From positions 62,001-126,000 of the forward strand of contig CAMLFH010000001.1 of NCBI GenBank assembly GCA_946479285.1: 64,000 nucleotides of DNA, read 5' to 3'. Position numbers and translations under genes: made by a program. Positions 42,065 through 49,382 of the stretch are shown one piece after another. The stretch is from an uncultured Flavobacteriales bacterium. Its GTDB lineage: Bacteria > Bacteroidota > Bacteroidia > Flavobacteriales > Crocinitomicaceae. Under the pieces are notes generated by a model. That model was not told the origin of the DNA. It saw only the letters and a list, made by a program, of their open reading frames with translations, and did no database searches. Numbering within the stretch: the stretch's first letter is position 1; each line of letters starts with the position of its first letter.

Positions 42065-43439
42065 TTCCTCCGGTATTTTTACGTGGTGGTCTGCGACGAT
42101 TGTTTTTCTTCTTATTCGGATTTGCCTGAGCTTGCGGCGCAGTTCCTTCACCGGTTTCAGCAGGTTTTGGCTGCTGAGGTTTGTTTTGTTGCTGCGGACG
42201 GTTTTGCTGTGGCTTGTTAGCATTTCCCTGCGGTCTGTCTGGTCTTTGCGCCGGTCTTGGAGTTGTTGCTGTTGCATTTTCTCCTTCAGCACGCGGACCT
42301 TTCGGTTTTTTCTTCTTATTACGGTTCTTGTTTTTACTGAACGTATTGTCGAAGCGGTTCAGGGAATCCTGGCCTACCACATTGTCGTAATCCGGTTCTT
42401 TGCGTGTAACCACTTGCTTGTCAAAGTCTTTCAGGTCAATTGGTTTTTTACCCGTTTTGTTTACAGCGATAATTTCCTGAACGCGTTCAGGAGTTAATGC
42501 AACGAGCCCAACACCGATAGAAGCTTCGCCTTCATACATGTACCACAATTGTCTTTTGAAAACATCGGTTTTGATATGGAAAGCAGTTCCTCTTTCGGTT
42601 TGCAATTTGACATCCGTGCTTGGGAAAGACTTGATAGCATCTAAGTACATGTCCAATTCGTAGTTCAAACAACACTTCAATTTTCCGCATTGTCCGGCTA
42701 ATTTTTGCGGATTCAGGGATAATTGCTGGTAACGCGCCGCAGAAGTAGAAACAGAACGAAAATCTGTCAACCAGGTTGAACAGCACAACTCGCGTCCACA
42801 AGAACCAATCCCACCCAAGCGCTGAGCTTCCTGGCGTGAACCAATCTGGCGCATCTCTATACGAATCTTGAATTGATCGGCCATGTCTTTGATCAACTGG
42901 CGGAAATCCACACGTCCTTCAGCAGTGTAATAAAACGTTGCTTTTGTTAGATCGCCTTGATATTCTACATCGGAAATTTTCATTTCCAAACCGATATTTA
43001 CTGCTAAAGTTCGGGCCTGGAACATGACTTCCGACTCCAAAGAACGGGCTTGCACCCATTTATCAACGTCTTCCTGATTTGCTATGCGCAAAATCTTTTT
43101 AGTCTCCATCGGTTTTAAACCCGGAGATTTCTTTTTGACCTGAATTCTGGCTAATTCACCTATTACGGAAACAACGCCCACATCGTATCCGGGGCTTGCT
43201 TCAACTACCACCACATCACCCACTTGAAGTGAAAGGTTTTTCGCATTCCTGTAAAATGTCTTGCGACTATTTTTGAAGCGAATTTCAAGTATATCGTAAG
43301 ATGCCTGACCTGCCGGCAACTGCATATTTGCCAGCCAATCGAATACACCTAGTTTATTACATCCACCAGAACTACAGGTCCCATTATTTTTACAACCGCG
43401 TGGCGTACCACCACCGCTGCTACACGAGGAACATCCCAT
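42045..43439 (-). CDS. ricT: PSP1-domain protein RicT (YaaT-like), 464 aa
   Basis: ATG 43439 opens with a Cys/Gly-rich N-terminus (MGCSSCSSGGGTPRGC). The PSP1 domain covers residues about 50-300 with EVMFQARTLAVNI, GGIGSCGRELCCSTWL and CGKLKCCLNYELDMY, whose paired cysteines are typical of the RicT/YaaT family (in Bacillus part of the Ric complex that binds iron-sulfur clusters and directs mRNA processing). The last 115 residues are disordered, rich in Lys, Arg, Gln, Pro and Asn, suggesting RNA binding. The family assignment is firm, the role here is inference. The gene overlaps gldH. Confidence 0.92.
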   Translation of the reverse strand: MGCSSCSSGGGTPRGCKNNGTCSSGGCNKLGVFDWLANMQLPAGQASYDILEIRFKNSRKTFYRNAKNLSLQVGDVVVVEASPGYDVGVVSVIGELARIQVKKKSPGLKPMETKKILRIANQEDVDKWVQARSLESEVMFQARTLAVNIGLEMKISDVEYQGDLTKATFYYTAEGRVDFRQLIKDMADQFKIRIEMRQIGSRQEAQRLGGIGSCGRELCCSTWLTDFRSVSTSAARYQQLSLNPQKLAGQCGKLKCCLNYELDMYLDAIKSFPSTDVKLQTERGTAFHIKTDVFKRQLWYMYEGEASIGVGLVALTPERVQEIIAVNKTGKKPIDLKDFDKQVVTRKEPDYDNVVGQDSLNRFDNTFSKNKNRNKKKKPKGPRAEGENATATTPRPAQRPDRPQGNANKPQQNRPQQQNKPQQPKPAETGEGTAPQAQANPNKKKNNRRRPPRKNTGGNEGTEK

Positions 43440-43655
43440 AGTTTTTGAATTTGATGTAAAAATACGAAAATTACCAGTCAAGAAAGCATTTTGTCATCTG
43501 ACTTGACAACAGTCCTTTGTGAATAGTGAATTCTTTTTATCCCACAAGTCATTCTTGATACTAAGCGGGGACTTACCGAGACCTCGAATTGATAAAGTGG
43601 GCGGAATTCACGATTAATTACTTATTTTCGGGTACAATTTTAAACACAATCAACT

Positions 43656-44168
43656 ATGAAATTTGGACTTATTCTTTCAGCAGCAGCAGCTTTATTGCTA
43701 ACAGTGTCTTGTAACAGCGACAAAAGAAAATCATTTGATGATGTAGTGGTATACAATGATTTCATCGTTGATCATATCAACGCCCTGGATTCTGCCTACA
43801 TTTTGGCATTAGCAACGGATAACGGAATTAAAGATTGCCTGAAAAAATGTGACGGTTTGGTGGATTTGTGTGATAAAACCACAGCGGATTTAAAAGGAAT
43901 CCAGCCTTATGAAGGAGACAGCAGTTTAACCATGCAGGCTTTGGCCTATACTCAATTCATGAGAAACAATGGAGAGAAGGAAATCAAAAAGCTGTTGAAA
44001 CTGATCGAGAAGTACGAAAATGCAAGTTTCGAAGAACAGGAAGCAATGGCAGAAGAAGTTCAGAGTGTGGCTGAGAAAATCGACAAGCAATACGACATTG
44101 AGATCAATCAAGTGGACAAGGTTCAGCAGAAATTCGCTCAAAAATTCAACTTTACGGTCCTAAAGTAG
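43656..44168 (+). CDS. Helical lipoprotein of unknown function, 170 aa
   Basis: A lipoprotein signal (MKFGLILSAAAALLLTVSC, Cys19) is followed by an all-helical domain (VVVYNDFIVDHINALDS, then a long coiled-coil-like stretch to residue 165). It resembles surface lipoproteins sometimes labelled LIC11966 family; I hold that name with low confidence. It lies between ricT and holB, genes often adjacent in this phylum, so it may be an insertion in that order. Confidence 0.7.
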   Translation: MKFGLILSAAAALLLTVSCNSDKRKSFDDVVVYNDFIVDHINALDSAYILALATDNGIKDCLKKCDGLVDLCDKTTADLKGIQPYEGDSSLTMQALAYTQFMRNNGEKEIKKLLKLIEKYENASFEEQEAMAEEVQSVAEKIDKQYDIEINQVDKVQQKFAQKFNFTVLK

Positions 44169-44345
44169 TTTCCGTCTCGACGGAAACCCGCACTATCCAG
44201 GCTGTCCGGTAGGCAGCCAAAAATCTGTGAATCAGTGGCAAAAAACGGCATGGGCTTCATGTGGTGCTTAATCTGATTAGGCGATGCTTCTGTCTCGACG
44301 GAAGTCACCGCGGGTCTTTTAATTTGGGAAAATTTATGGCGCTGT
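44169..44345. repeat. Intergenic repeat-rich stretch (TCTCGACGGAA pair and CCACTGATTCACAGATT)
   Basis: Two copies of TGTCTCGACGGAA-like sequence (around 44170-44185, forming TTTCCGTC/GACGGAAA, and around 44290-44303) flank a segment that reads, on the minus strand, GCCACTGATTCACAGATTTTT (roughly 44225-44247). The latter wording resembles widespread Bacteroidota intergenic repeats as I recall them. No ORF is supported here. Confidence 0.45.
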
Positions 44346-45461
44346 TTAAGCTCTGTGAATAAAGCGCATGACTTGAAAGCAGAGCTGTGTAAACAATAAT
44401 TTTCCGAAGGCATTCCGGTCTAAATGATAATGGGCGTCATTGAATATTTCCATGAAGTCCAGGGCATTATTATTTGAAATAAAACGCGCAAATTTTTCCA
44501 GGAAATCCGCTTCTTCTTTGGAAACACGCGTGAGCATGTCCTGCGTGTAATTCTTCAGGAGACTCTGACGAACCATGTGGAGTGCATACTGCACAAATTG
44601 CTTTTGTCCTTCACGTGAAAGTGTGGAAACCTCATCGGTCCAGTTCAGCATCGCGTTGACGTCTTTTTTGAAGCAGACACGCATCAACTGGATGAACAAT
44701 TCACGAAACAGGTTTGCTTCGGATTGATCGCCCATGATTTGCTGTGCATCAATCAGGTTGCCGTTACTTCTGGCAGCAATACTTTCTGCAAGCTGTCGGC
44801 CAATTCCGCTTCTTTCCACGACTTGCTGAATGACATCGATCGGGTAGGATGGAATGCGCAGGATCTGTGTTCGGGAGAGAATTGTGGTAAGTAATTTATC
44901 CGGGCTGTCGGTAACCAGTAGAAAAAGTGTTTTTGCAGGCGGCTCCTCCAGGATCTTCAATAATTTATTGGCGCAGGTAGCATTCATTTCTTCGGCCATC
45001 CAGATCAGCATCACTTTATAACCACCTTCATACGATTTCAGGGAAAGTTTTTTCACGATCTCCAGGCTTTCTTCCGTCCCGATGATCGGTTTGCGTTCCT
45101 TGTCGTCCATTCGTTTGGTCCAGTGATACAGATCAAAAATGGGCTGTTCCTGGATTTGCGTTCTCCAAAGTGCTAAAAGCGGATTGGTTGTTTTCGAAAT
45201 GGTCTGAACCGTTGGAAATGAAAAGTGCAGATCGGGGTGCTGCAGATCGGAAACTTTCTTACAGGATGGGCAGGTTCCGCAACTGTCGTTTTCTCCTTTG
45301 TTTTCGCAAAAAATGTACTGGATAAAAGCCAGGGCAAGCGGAAGTGTGGCATGACCTGATTTTCCGGCAAATAACTGGGCATGACTAATCTTTCCTCCTT
45401 TGACCTCTTCAATCAAATGAGATTTCAGTTCTTCCTGCCCGGGTATTGAATTGAATTGCAC
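44346..45461 (-). CDS. holB: DNA polymerase III subunit delta'
   Basis: Clamp-loader delta' subunit of 371 aa. The N-terminus has SIPGQEELKSHL and a degenerate P-loop (AGKSGHATLPLA, lacking the GxxGxGKT of ATP-binding DnaX), as expected for delta'. A zinc module follows (CENKGENDSCGTCPSCKK). Near residue 145 come YKVMLIWMAEEMNA and ANKLLKILEEPP (sensor region), then LLTTILSRTQILRIP. It loads the sliding clamp with delta and DnaX subunits. It is read leftward toward the ricT-gldH cluster, separated by one opposed lipoprotein gene. Confidence 0.93.
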   Translation of the reverse strand: MQFNSIPGQEELKSHLIEEVKGGKISHAQLFAGKSGHATLPLALAFIQYIFCENKGENDSCGTCPSCKKVSDLQHPDLHFSFPTVQTISKTTNPLLALWRTQIQEQPIFDLYHWTKRMDDKERKPIIGTEESLEIVKKLSLKSYEGGYKVMLIWMAEEMNATCANKLLKILEEPPAKTLFLLVTDSPDKLLTTILSRTQILRIPSYPIDVIQQVVERSGIGRQLAESIAARSNGNLIDAQQIMGDQSEANLFRELFIQLMRVCFKKDVNAMLNWTDEVSTLSREGQKQFVQYALHMVRQSLLKNYTQDMLTRVSKEEADFLEKFARFISNNNALDFMEIFNDAHYHLDRNAFGKLLFTQLCFQVMRFIHRA

Positions 45462-45613
45462 GTCGTAAAGTTAAATCTTCTCCGCACACTGCGTGGCAAA
45501 AAAGCGACAAAAATATTGGAAAGTGAAACAAAGTTCCTACCTTGTTCAAACAAGAAGAAGCATAGCTTCTGATAATATGATCTGCTTAGATCAGCAACAT
45601 AAAAATAAACAAC

Positions 45614-46273
45614 ATGAAACAACTAACACTTTTCGTTGCCACACTAATGACTACATGGGTGATCGGGCAGGAAGTAAAAACATCGAATGACAAAGTCAGC
45701 TTCTCTCACGGATCTTTTGACGCAATCGTGGTAACAATTCCCTATGCGAACAAAGAGGCTGTAGAAAAAGAATTGAAATCCGAAATGAAGGATTGGGGCG
45801 GAAAATACAACAGTTCAAAAGGCGAGTATACGGCCAAAGAGGCAAAAATGAAGGGAATGGGCGACAAGTACTTCGACGGCTACGCAAAGATCATTGAAAG
45901 CGGTTCGGAGATCAAAGTAGCTTTTGCCGTTGACTTAGGCGGAGCATACATGAATCAGGGCGAGCACAAAGACCAGCACAAAATCATTGAGAACCGTGCG
46001 AAGAAATTCGCTCAAAACGCTTCCAAAGAAAGCATCAACGGAATGATCGAACTGGAGACTAAAACGCTGAAGAAATTGACCGGTGAGAAGGAAGACATGC
46101 TGAAAGACATCGAAGATTCCAAAAAAGACATCGAAGATTACAAGAAGAAAATTTCCGAGGAAGAACAGAAGATCAAAGACAACGAAGCTGCCAGCCAAAA
46201 GAAAGAAGGCGAGATCACAACACAAACAACCAAGCTTGGAGAAGTGCAGGGCTTGCTGAAGAAGATTAAGTGA
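45614..46273 (+). CDS. Secreted coiled-coil protein, 219 aa
   Basis: A signal peptide (MKQLTLFVATLMTTWVIG) is followed by a compact alpha/beta region (residues about 20-115, with FDAIVVTIPYANKEAVEKEL and YFDGYAKIIESG). A long, highly charged coiled coil fills residues about 140-219 (KEDMLKDIEDSKKDIEDYKK). It is likely a periplasmic structural or adaptor protein. I do not recognise a family. It is monocistronic with a clear terminator. Confidence 0.72.
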   Translation: MKQLTLFVATLMTTWVIGQEVKTSNDKVSFSHGSFDAIVVTIPYANKEAVEKELKSEMKDWGGKYNSSKGEYTAKEAKMKGMGDKYFDGYAKIIESGSEIKVAFAVDLGGAYMNQGEHKDQHKIIENRAKKFAQNASKESINGMIELETKTLKKLTGEKEDMLKDIEDSKKDIEDYKKKISEEEQKIKDNEAASQKKEGEITTQTTKLGEVQGLLKKIK

Positions 46274-46293
46274 TTTGAAAACAAATGATATTT

Positions 46294-46321
46294 AAGCCGA
46301 TTCGAAAGAGTCGGCTTTTTT
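46294..46321 (+). terminator. Intrinsic terminator after the coiled-coil protein
   Basis: AAGCCGA pairs with TCGGCTT (loop about 10 nt), followed by TTTTTT. Confidence 0.85.
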
Positions 46322-46333
46322 GTTAGTAAAAAC

Positions 46334-47017
46334 TCAAATCCCTTGAAGCATGGGAGTCATGGATGCTAATGCGCTGATAACTATCAGATAAAGTGCAGCT
46401 GTAATGAGACAAATAAATGAAAGAGAAAATAGAAAGTAAGTCAATCCCTTATTTTTATAACGAATAGGGTCACGGTGAATCCGGATTACAGAAATTAATG
46501 AACAAACAAACATTGCAATCATGAGACAAGTGATTAAAATACCTGCTCCAACAAAAAGAATAGAACCATAAGCCGCAATAATTCCTAAAGCAATTCCGGC
46601 TACAAAAAGAAGAATCAGAGAAACCCAGGTTAGCGGTTCTGTTCTTTGTTTGATCTGAAATTCAGGTTCTTCTTTTTCGGGTAAAGACGTCTTTTCAATC
46701 TGCTGAGAAGGATTTTCAGTCTCTGCATTTTCAATTGTTCCCGAAATAAGAATTTCGTCCAAAACACCTTCTTCTAAAGCTATTTTCTCTTCCTGGGAAT
46801 TTGAATAGCTCAAAGAATCTGTTTGATGAGTAGTTGAGTTTTCTGATTCAAGCGGACAGTCATCTTTAGCATTCACCACTTTTTCTTTCTCCACATCACT
46901 TTCAGTCTTGTAATAAAATTTCTTCCATTCCACATGATAGCCCGGCCCGGAATGGCGCTTGGTGACGGTGCAGCTTACTAAAAGTAAGAGTGATAATAAA
47001 GTAAATAGCAGTCTCAT
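46334..47017 (-). CDS. TM lipoprotein, paralog of 35480-36115, 227 aa
   Basis: Lipobox LVSC is followed by TVTKRHSGPGYHVEWKK, then an acidic Ser/Thr/Glu-rich linker (residues about 40-115) and three C-terminal hydrophobic helices (about 130-225). The N-terminal signature and plan match the protein at 35480-36115. The upstream leader (including the first codons ATGAGACT) is the same cassette found before the lipoprotein genes that start at 47808 and 48596, though the mature proteins are unrelated. Function unknown; no enzyme motif. Confidence 0.75.
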   Translation of the reverse strand: MRLLFTLLSLLLLVSCTVTKRHSGPGYHVEWKKFYYKTESDVEKEKVVNAKDDCPLESENSTTHQTDSLSYSNSQEEKIALEEGVLDEILISGTIENAETENPSQQIEKTSLPEKEEPEFQIKQRTEPLTWVSLILLFVAGIALGIIAAYGSILFVGAGILITCLMIAMFVCSLISVIRIHRDPIRYKNKGLTYFLFSLSFICLITAALYLIVISALASMTPMLQGI

Positions 47018-47090
47018 AGCAATCGATTTTCACAAATGTGAGAAAACGAATTGAAAATGTTGTTGCGATTTTCCGTACTTGATTTTTGCT
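47015..47090 (-). repeat. Leader cassette, copy 1
   Basis: About 75 bp reading, toward the gene, GTACGGAAAATCGCAAC (47062-47078), a variable AT stretch, TCACATTTGTGA, then GATTGCT-ATGAGACT. It is nearly identical to copies at 47806 and 48594, with the 17-bp motif 45 bp from each ATG. Confidence 0.75.
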
Positions 47091-47100
47091 GCCGTACTGA

Positions 47101-47808
47101 TTAATATTCTATGAATAGATTGCTATTTACTCCAGGGGCAATTAATATGGTGTCTATCGTTTCTGTCAGGTTTCCGTTTCGAATGACTTGCATTTTATAA
47201 ACGTATCTTCCTGCTAATCCTTGTTCTATTTGATGTGAATTAGAATAGCAACCTGTTGCGTAAGGACTCCAGGTTTCATAATTGAAATTCAGATAGTACT
47301 CTTCATCATAATTTCTTAAGATAATCCTCATACTATCTGAAGGGCCAGAACAATTTATATTCTCCAGTTTATAATTAACTTGCATTAAAGGCAAAGCTCT
47401 TATTGTGTAACTCCTTTGATTATTGCGGGTCATCATATCAAAATGTGGTTCATTGATCAAAGTATAGTCACCCGAAAAACTTGGAAATTGAATGTTTGAA
47501 TAATCAAAATCGATCATATAACGATAATCCAAATTCTTCTTGGGGATAAGAGAAATCCTTGCCCAGCCGCCTGCATCAGTTACGCCCTCCATTTTGAAAT
47601 CTGTGTATTCAATATCATTTAATTTCATCGAAAATTTTTTCGAACGATACTCAATAATCCGATACTTTACTCCCGAGATAGGCTCCCCACTATATGGAAT
47701 ATGTGCCTGGATGGTAAATTTAATGGGCTTTTTCTTATCAATTCTTTTGCAGGATGAAAAGACAAGCAGGAAACTTGATGGTAATAAAATAAAAAATACT
47801 AGTCTCAT
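47101..47808 (-). CDS. Tandem paralogous lipoprotein A, 235 aa
   Basis: Signal with lipobox FSSC, then KRIDKKKPIKFTIQAHIPYS and GVKYRIIEYRSKK, a beta-rich domain, and a C-terminal domain with LAGRYVYKMQVIRNG and DTILIAPGV. The N-terminal half resembles a transthyretin-like or carboxypeptidase-regulatory beta sandwich (a guess from the GVKY...TDAGGWA pattern). It is the third of three tandem paralogs (235, 238, 239 aa) and is preceded by leader cassette copy 2. Role unknown; probably surface-exposed. Confidence 0.8.
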   Translation of the reverse strand: MRLVFFILLPSSFLLVFSSCKRIDKKKPIKFTIQAHIPYSGEPISGVKYRIIEYRSKKFSMKLNDIEYTDFKMEGVTDAGGWARISLIPKKNLDYRYMIDFDYSNIQFPSFSGDYTLINEPHFDMMTRNNQRSYTIRALPLMQVNYKLENINCSGPSDSMRIILRNYDEEYYLNFNYETWSPYATGCYSNSHQIEQGLAGRYVYKMQVIRNGNLTETIDTILIAPGVNSNLFIEY

Positions 47809-47880
47809 AGCAATCGATTTTCACAAATATGAGAAAACGAGTTGAAAAAGTTGTTGCGATTTTCCGTACTTGATTTTTGC
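47806..47880 (-). repeat. Leader cassette, copy 2
   Basis: Same layout as copy 1, with the 17-bp motif at 47853-47869, 45 bp from the ATG at 47808. The palindrome is altered to TCATATTTGTGA. Confidence 0.75.
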
Positions 47881-48596
47881 TACCAATACATGTTGATATT
47901 GTCAGTTCCACCGGGAGAAACAAAAAAGGTGTCTATTCCAGCTGATAAGACTCCGCCTCGGACTGCTTCCCATTTAAACACGTATCTTCCTGCCAACCGC
48001 TGTAAATAATCTCCTGTAAGATCAACGCAACCATTTAGAGTTGGGCCTTCTTGCCAAGGATCTGCATTATTAAAAGTATAATTTGGGAATTCGTCGAGAT
48101 TAAAAGATTTGTACTTAAAGGTATCGTCTGAATCAAAACAAGACAAATTCTTAAAGTTCCATCTCATTTGCATAAGTGGTAAAACCCTAATTTCATAATC
48201 CTCCTGATAATCTTGACGTGTAATAAGATCATAACTTGGCGCATTAATCAAAGAATAGCTCCCGGAATAACTTACAAATTGAATATTAGAATAATCAAAA
48301 TCAATTCTATACATGTAATCTAAATTTTTCTTAGGGAAAAAGTCAATTTTTGCCCAGCCACCTGCATCCGTAACTCCTTCTAATTTGAAATCTGTATATT
48401 CAATATCCCCCAGCGTCTTTGAGAATTTTTTCGAACGGTACTCACTAATGGTATATTTTACACCCGCAATTGGTTCGTTACTATAAGGAATATGTGCTTG
48501 AATAGTAAATTGAATAGGATTCTTTTTATCCAGTCTTTTGCAGGAGTAAAATGAAACCAACAAAGTAAAGGACAGTAATAAGAATAGTAGTCTCAT
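47880..48596 (-). CDS. Tandem paralogous lipoprotein B, 238 aa
   Basis: Lipobox FYSC followed by KRLDKKNPIQFTIQAHIPYS and GVKYTISEYRSKKFSK, then FKLEGVTDAGGWAKIDF and a C-terminal LAGRYVFKWEAVRGG-DTFFVSPGG. Strong similarity along the whole length to the neighbours on both sides shows tandem duplication; divergence is greatest in the central loop (residues about 140-190). The cassette before it (copy 3) supplies its probable promoter. No signature allows a function. Confidence 0.8.
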   Translation of the reverse strand: MRLLFLLLSFTLLVSFYSCKRLDKKNPIQFTIQAHIPYSNEPIAGVKYTISEYRSKKFSKTLGDIEYTDFKLEGVTDAGGWAKIDFFPKKNLDYMYRIDFDYSNIQFVSYSGSYSLINAPSYDLITRQDYQEDYEIRVLPLMQMRWNFKNLSCFDSDDTFKYKSFNLDEFPNYTFNNADPWQEGPTLNGCVDLTGDYLQRLAGRYVFKWEAVRGGVLSAGIDTFFVSPGGTDNINMYW

Positions 48597-48662
48597 AGCA
48601 ATCGGTTTTCACAAATGTGAGCAATTGGTTTGAAAGAATTGTTGCGATTTTCCGTACTTGAT
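48594..48662 (-). repeat. Leader cassette, copy 3
   Basis: As copies 1 and 2, with the 17-bp motif at 48641-48657, 45 bp from the ATG at 48596; its middle part is the most diverged. Confidence 0.72.
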
Positions 48663-49382
48663 TTAATACTCCAGGAAAACATCATTCATGACACCCGGTT
48701 GCAAGAAAAATGTGTCTATGTAAGTTGTGACAACATTGTTTCTAGTTACTTCGATTTGGTATAATTTTCGGCCTGTGAGCCTATCTTCAAAAGTAGCATC
48801 ACTAAACACTCCACAACCATTAAAATAATCTCCCCAAACGGTGATATATTGAAATGACTGATTGGGGAATTCATCCATATTGAATGTTTTAAATCGCATC
48901 TTATCATTGGCATCAAAACAATTCACATTTTCAATTTTAAAATGCACGCTGCAATGTGGAAGTGCTTTAATTTCAAAATCTTGTTGATTTTTTCTAGATA
49001 AAGGGACATACGTGGGAACCCTTATTAAAGAGTAATTTCCGGAATAATTGGCAAAATGTATATTCGAATAGTCAAAAGTAATATCGTAACGATATTTCAT
49101 ATTTTTTTTCGGAGCAAAAGAAATGGTTGCGTTTCCGCTAGCATCAGTTGTTCCTTCCAGAAGAAAATCAGTGTATTCTATTTCACTAATTACCCCTCCT
49201 TTTTTAGAGCGATATTCCTTAATCGTATATTTCACTCCAGAAATAGGTTCATTACTATAAGGTATATGAGCCTTGATTTTAAACTCAATAGGATTGTCCT
49301 TGTCCAACTTTTTGCAGGAGAAAAATGAAACCAAAAGGCTTAGTATGATTATTGCTCTATAACTATATTTCTGGTAGTGCAT
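48663..49382 (-). CDS. Tandem paralogous lipoprotein C, 239 aa
   Basis: The signal (MHYQKYSYRAIIILSLLVSFFSC) differs from the other two, but after KKLDKDNPIEFKIKAHIPYS the protein is clearly the third paralog, ending in TGRKLYQIEVTRNN-DTFFLQPGV. Its start lies inside the 3' end of the upstream T9SS gene (34-bp overlap), so it lacks the leader cassette and is probably translated from that gene's mRNA. This suggests the family's original link is to the T9SS protein, with copies A and B added later. Confidence 0.8.
   Translation of the reverse strand: MHYQKYSYRAIIILSLLVSFFSCKKLDKDNPIEFKIKAHIPYSNEPISGVKYTIKEYRSKKGGVISEIEYTDFLLEGTTDASGNATISFAPKKNMKYRYDITFDYSNIHFANYSGNYSLIRVPTYVPLSRKNQQDFEIKALPHCSVHFKIENVNCFDANDKMRFKTFNMDEFPNQSFQYITVWGDYFNGCGVFSDATFEDRLTGRKLYQIEVTRNNVVTTYIDTFFLQPGVMNDVFLEY

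Noticed and set aside
42065..42292. Upstream extension of gldH
   Set aside because: It is the shadow of the Lys/Gln-rich ricT tail in another frame; the lipoprotein signal begins at 42064.
47015..48662. CRP-type operator in the cassette palindrome
   Set aside because: The arms are TCACA-nn-TGTGA, the reverse order of TGTGA-N6-TCACA, and copy 2 breaks the symmetry.
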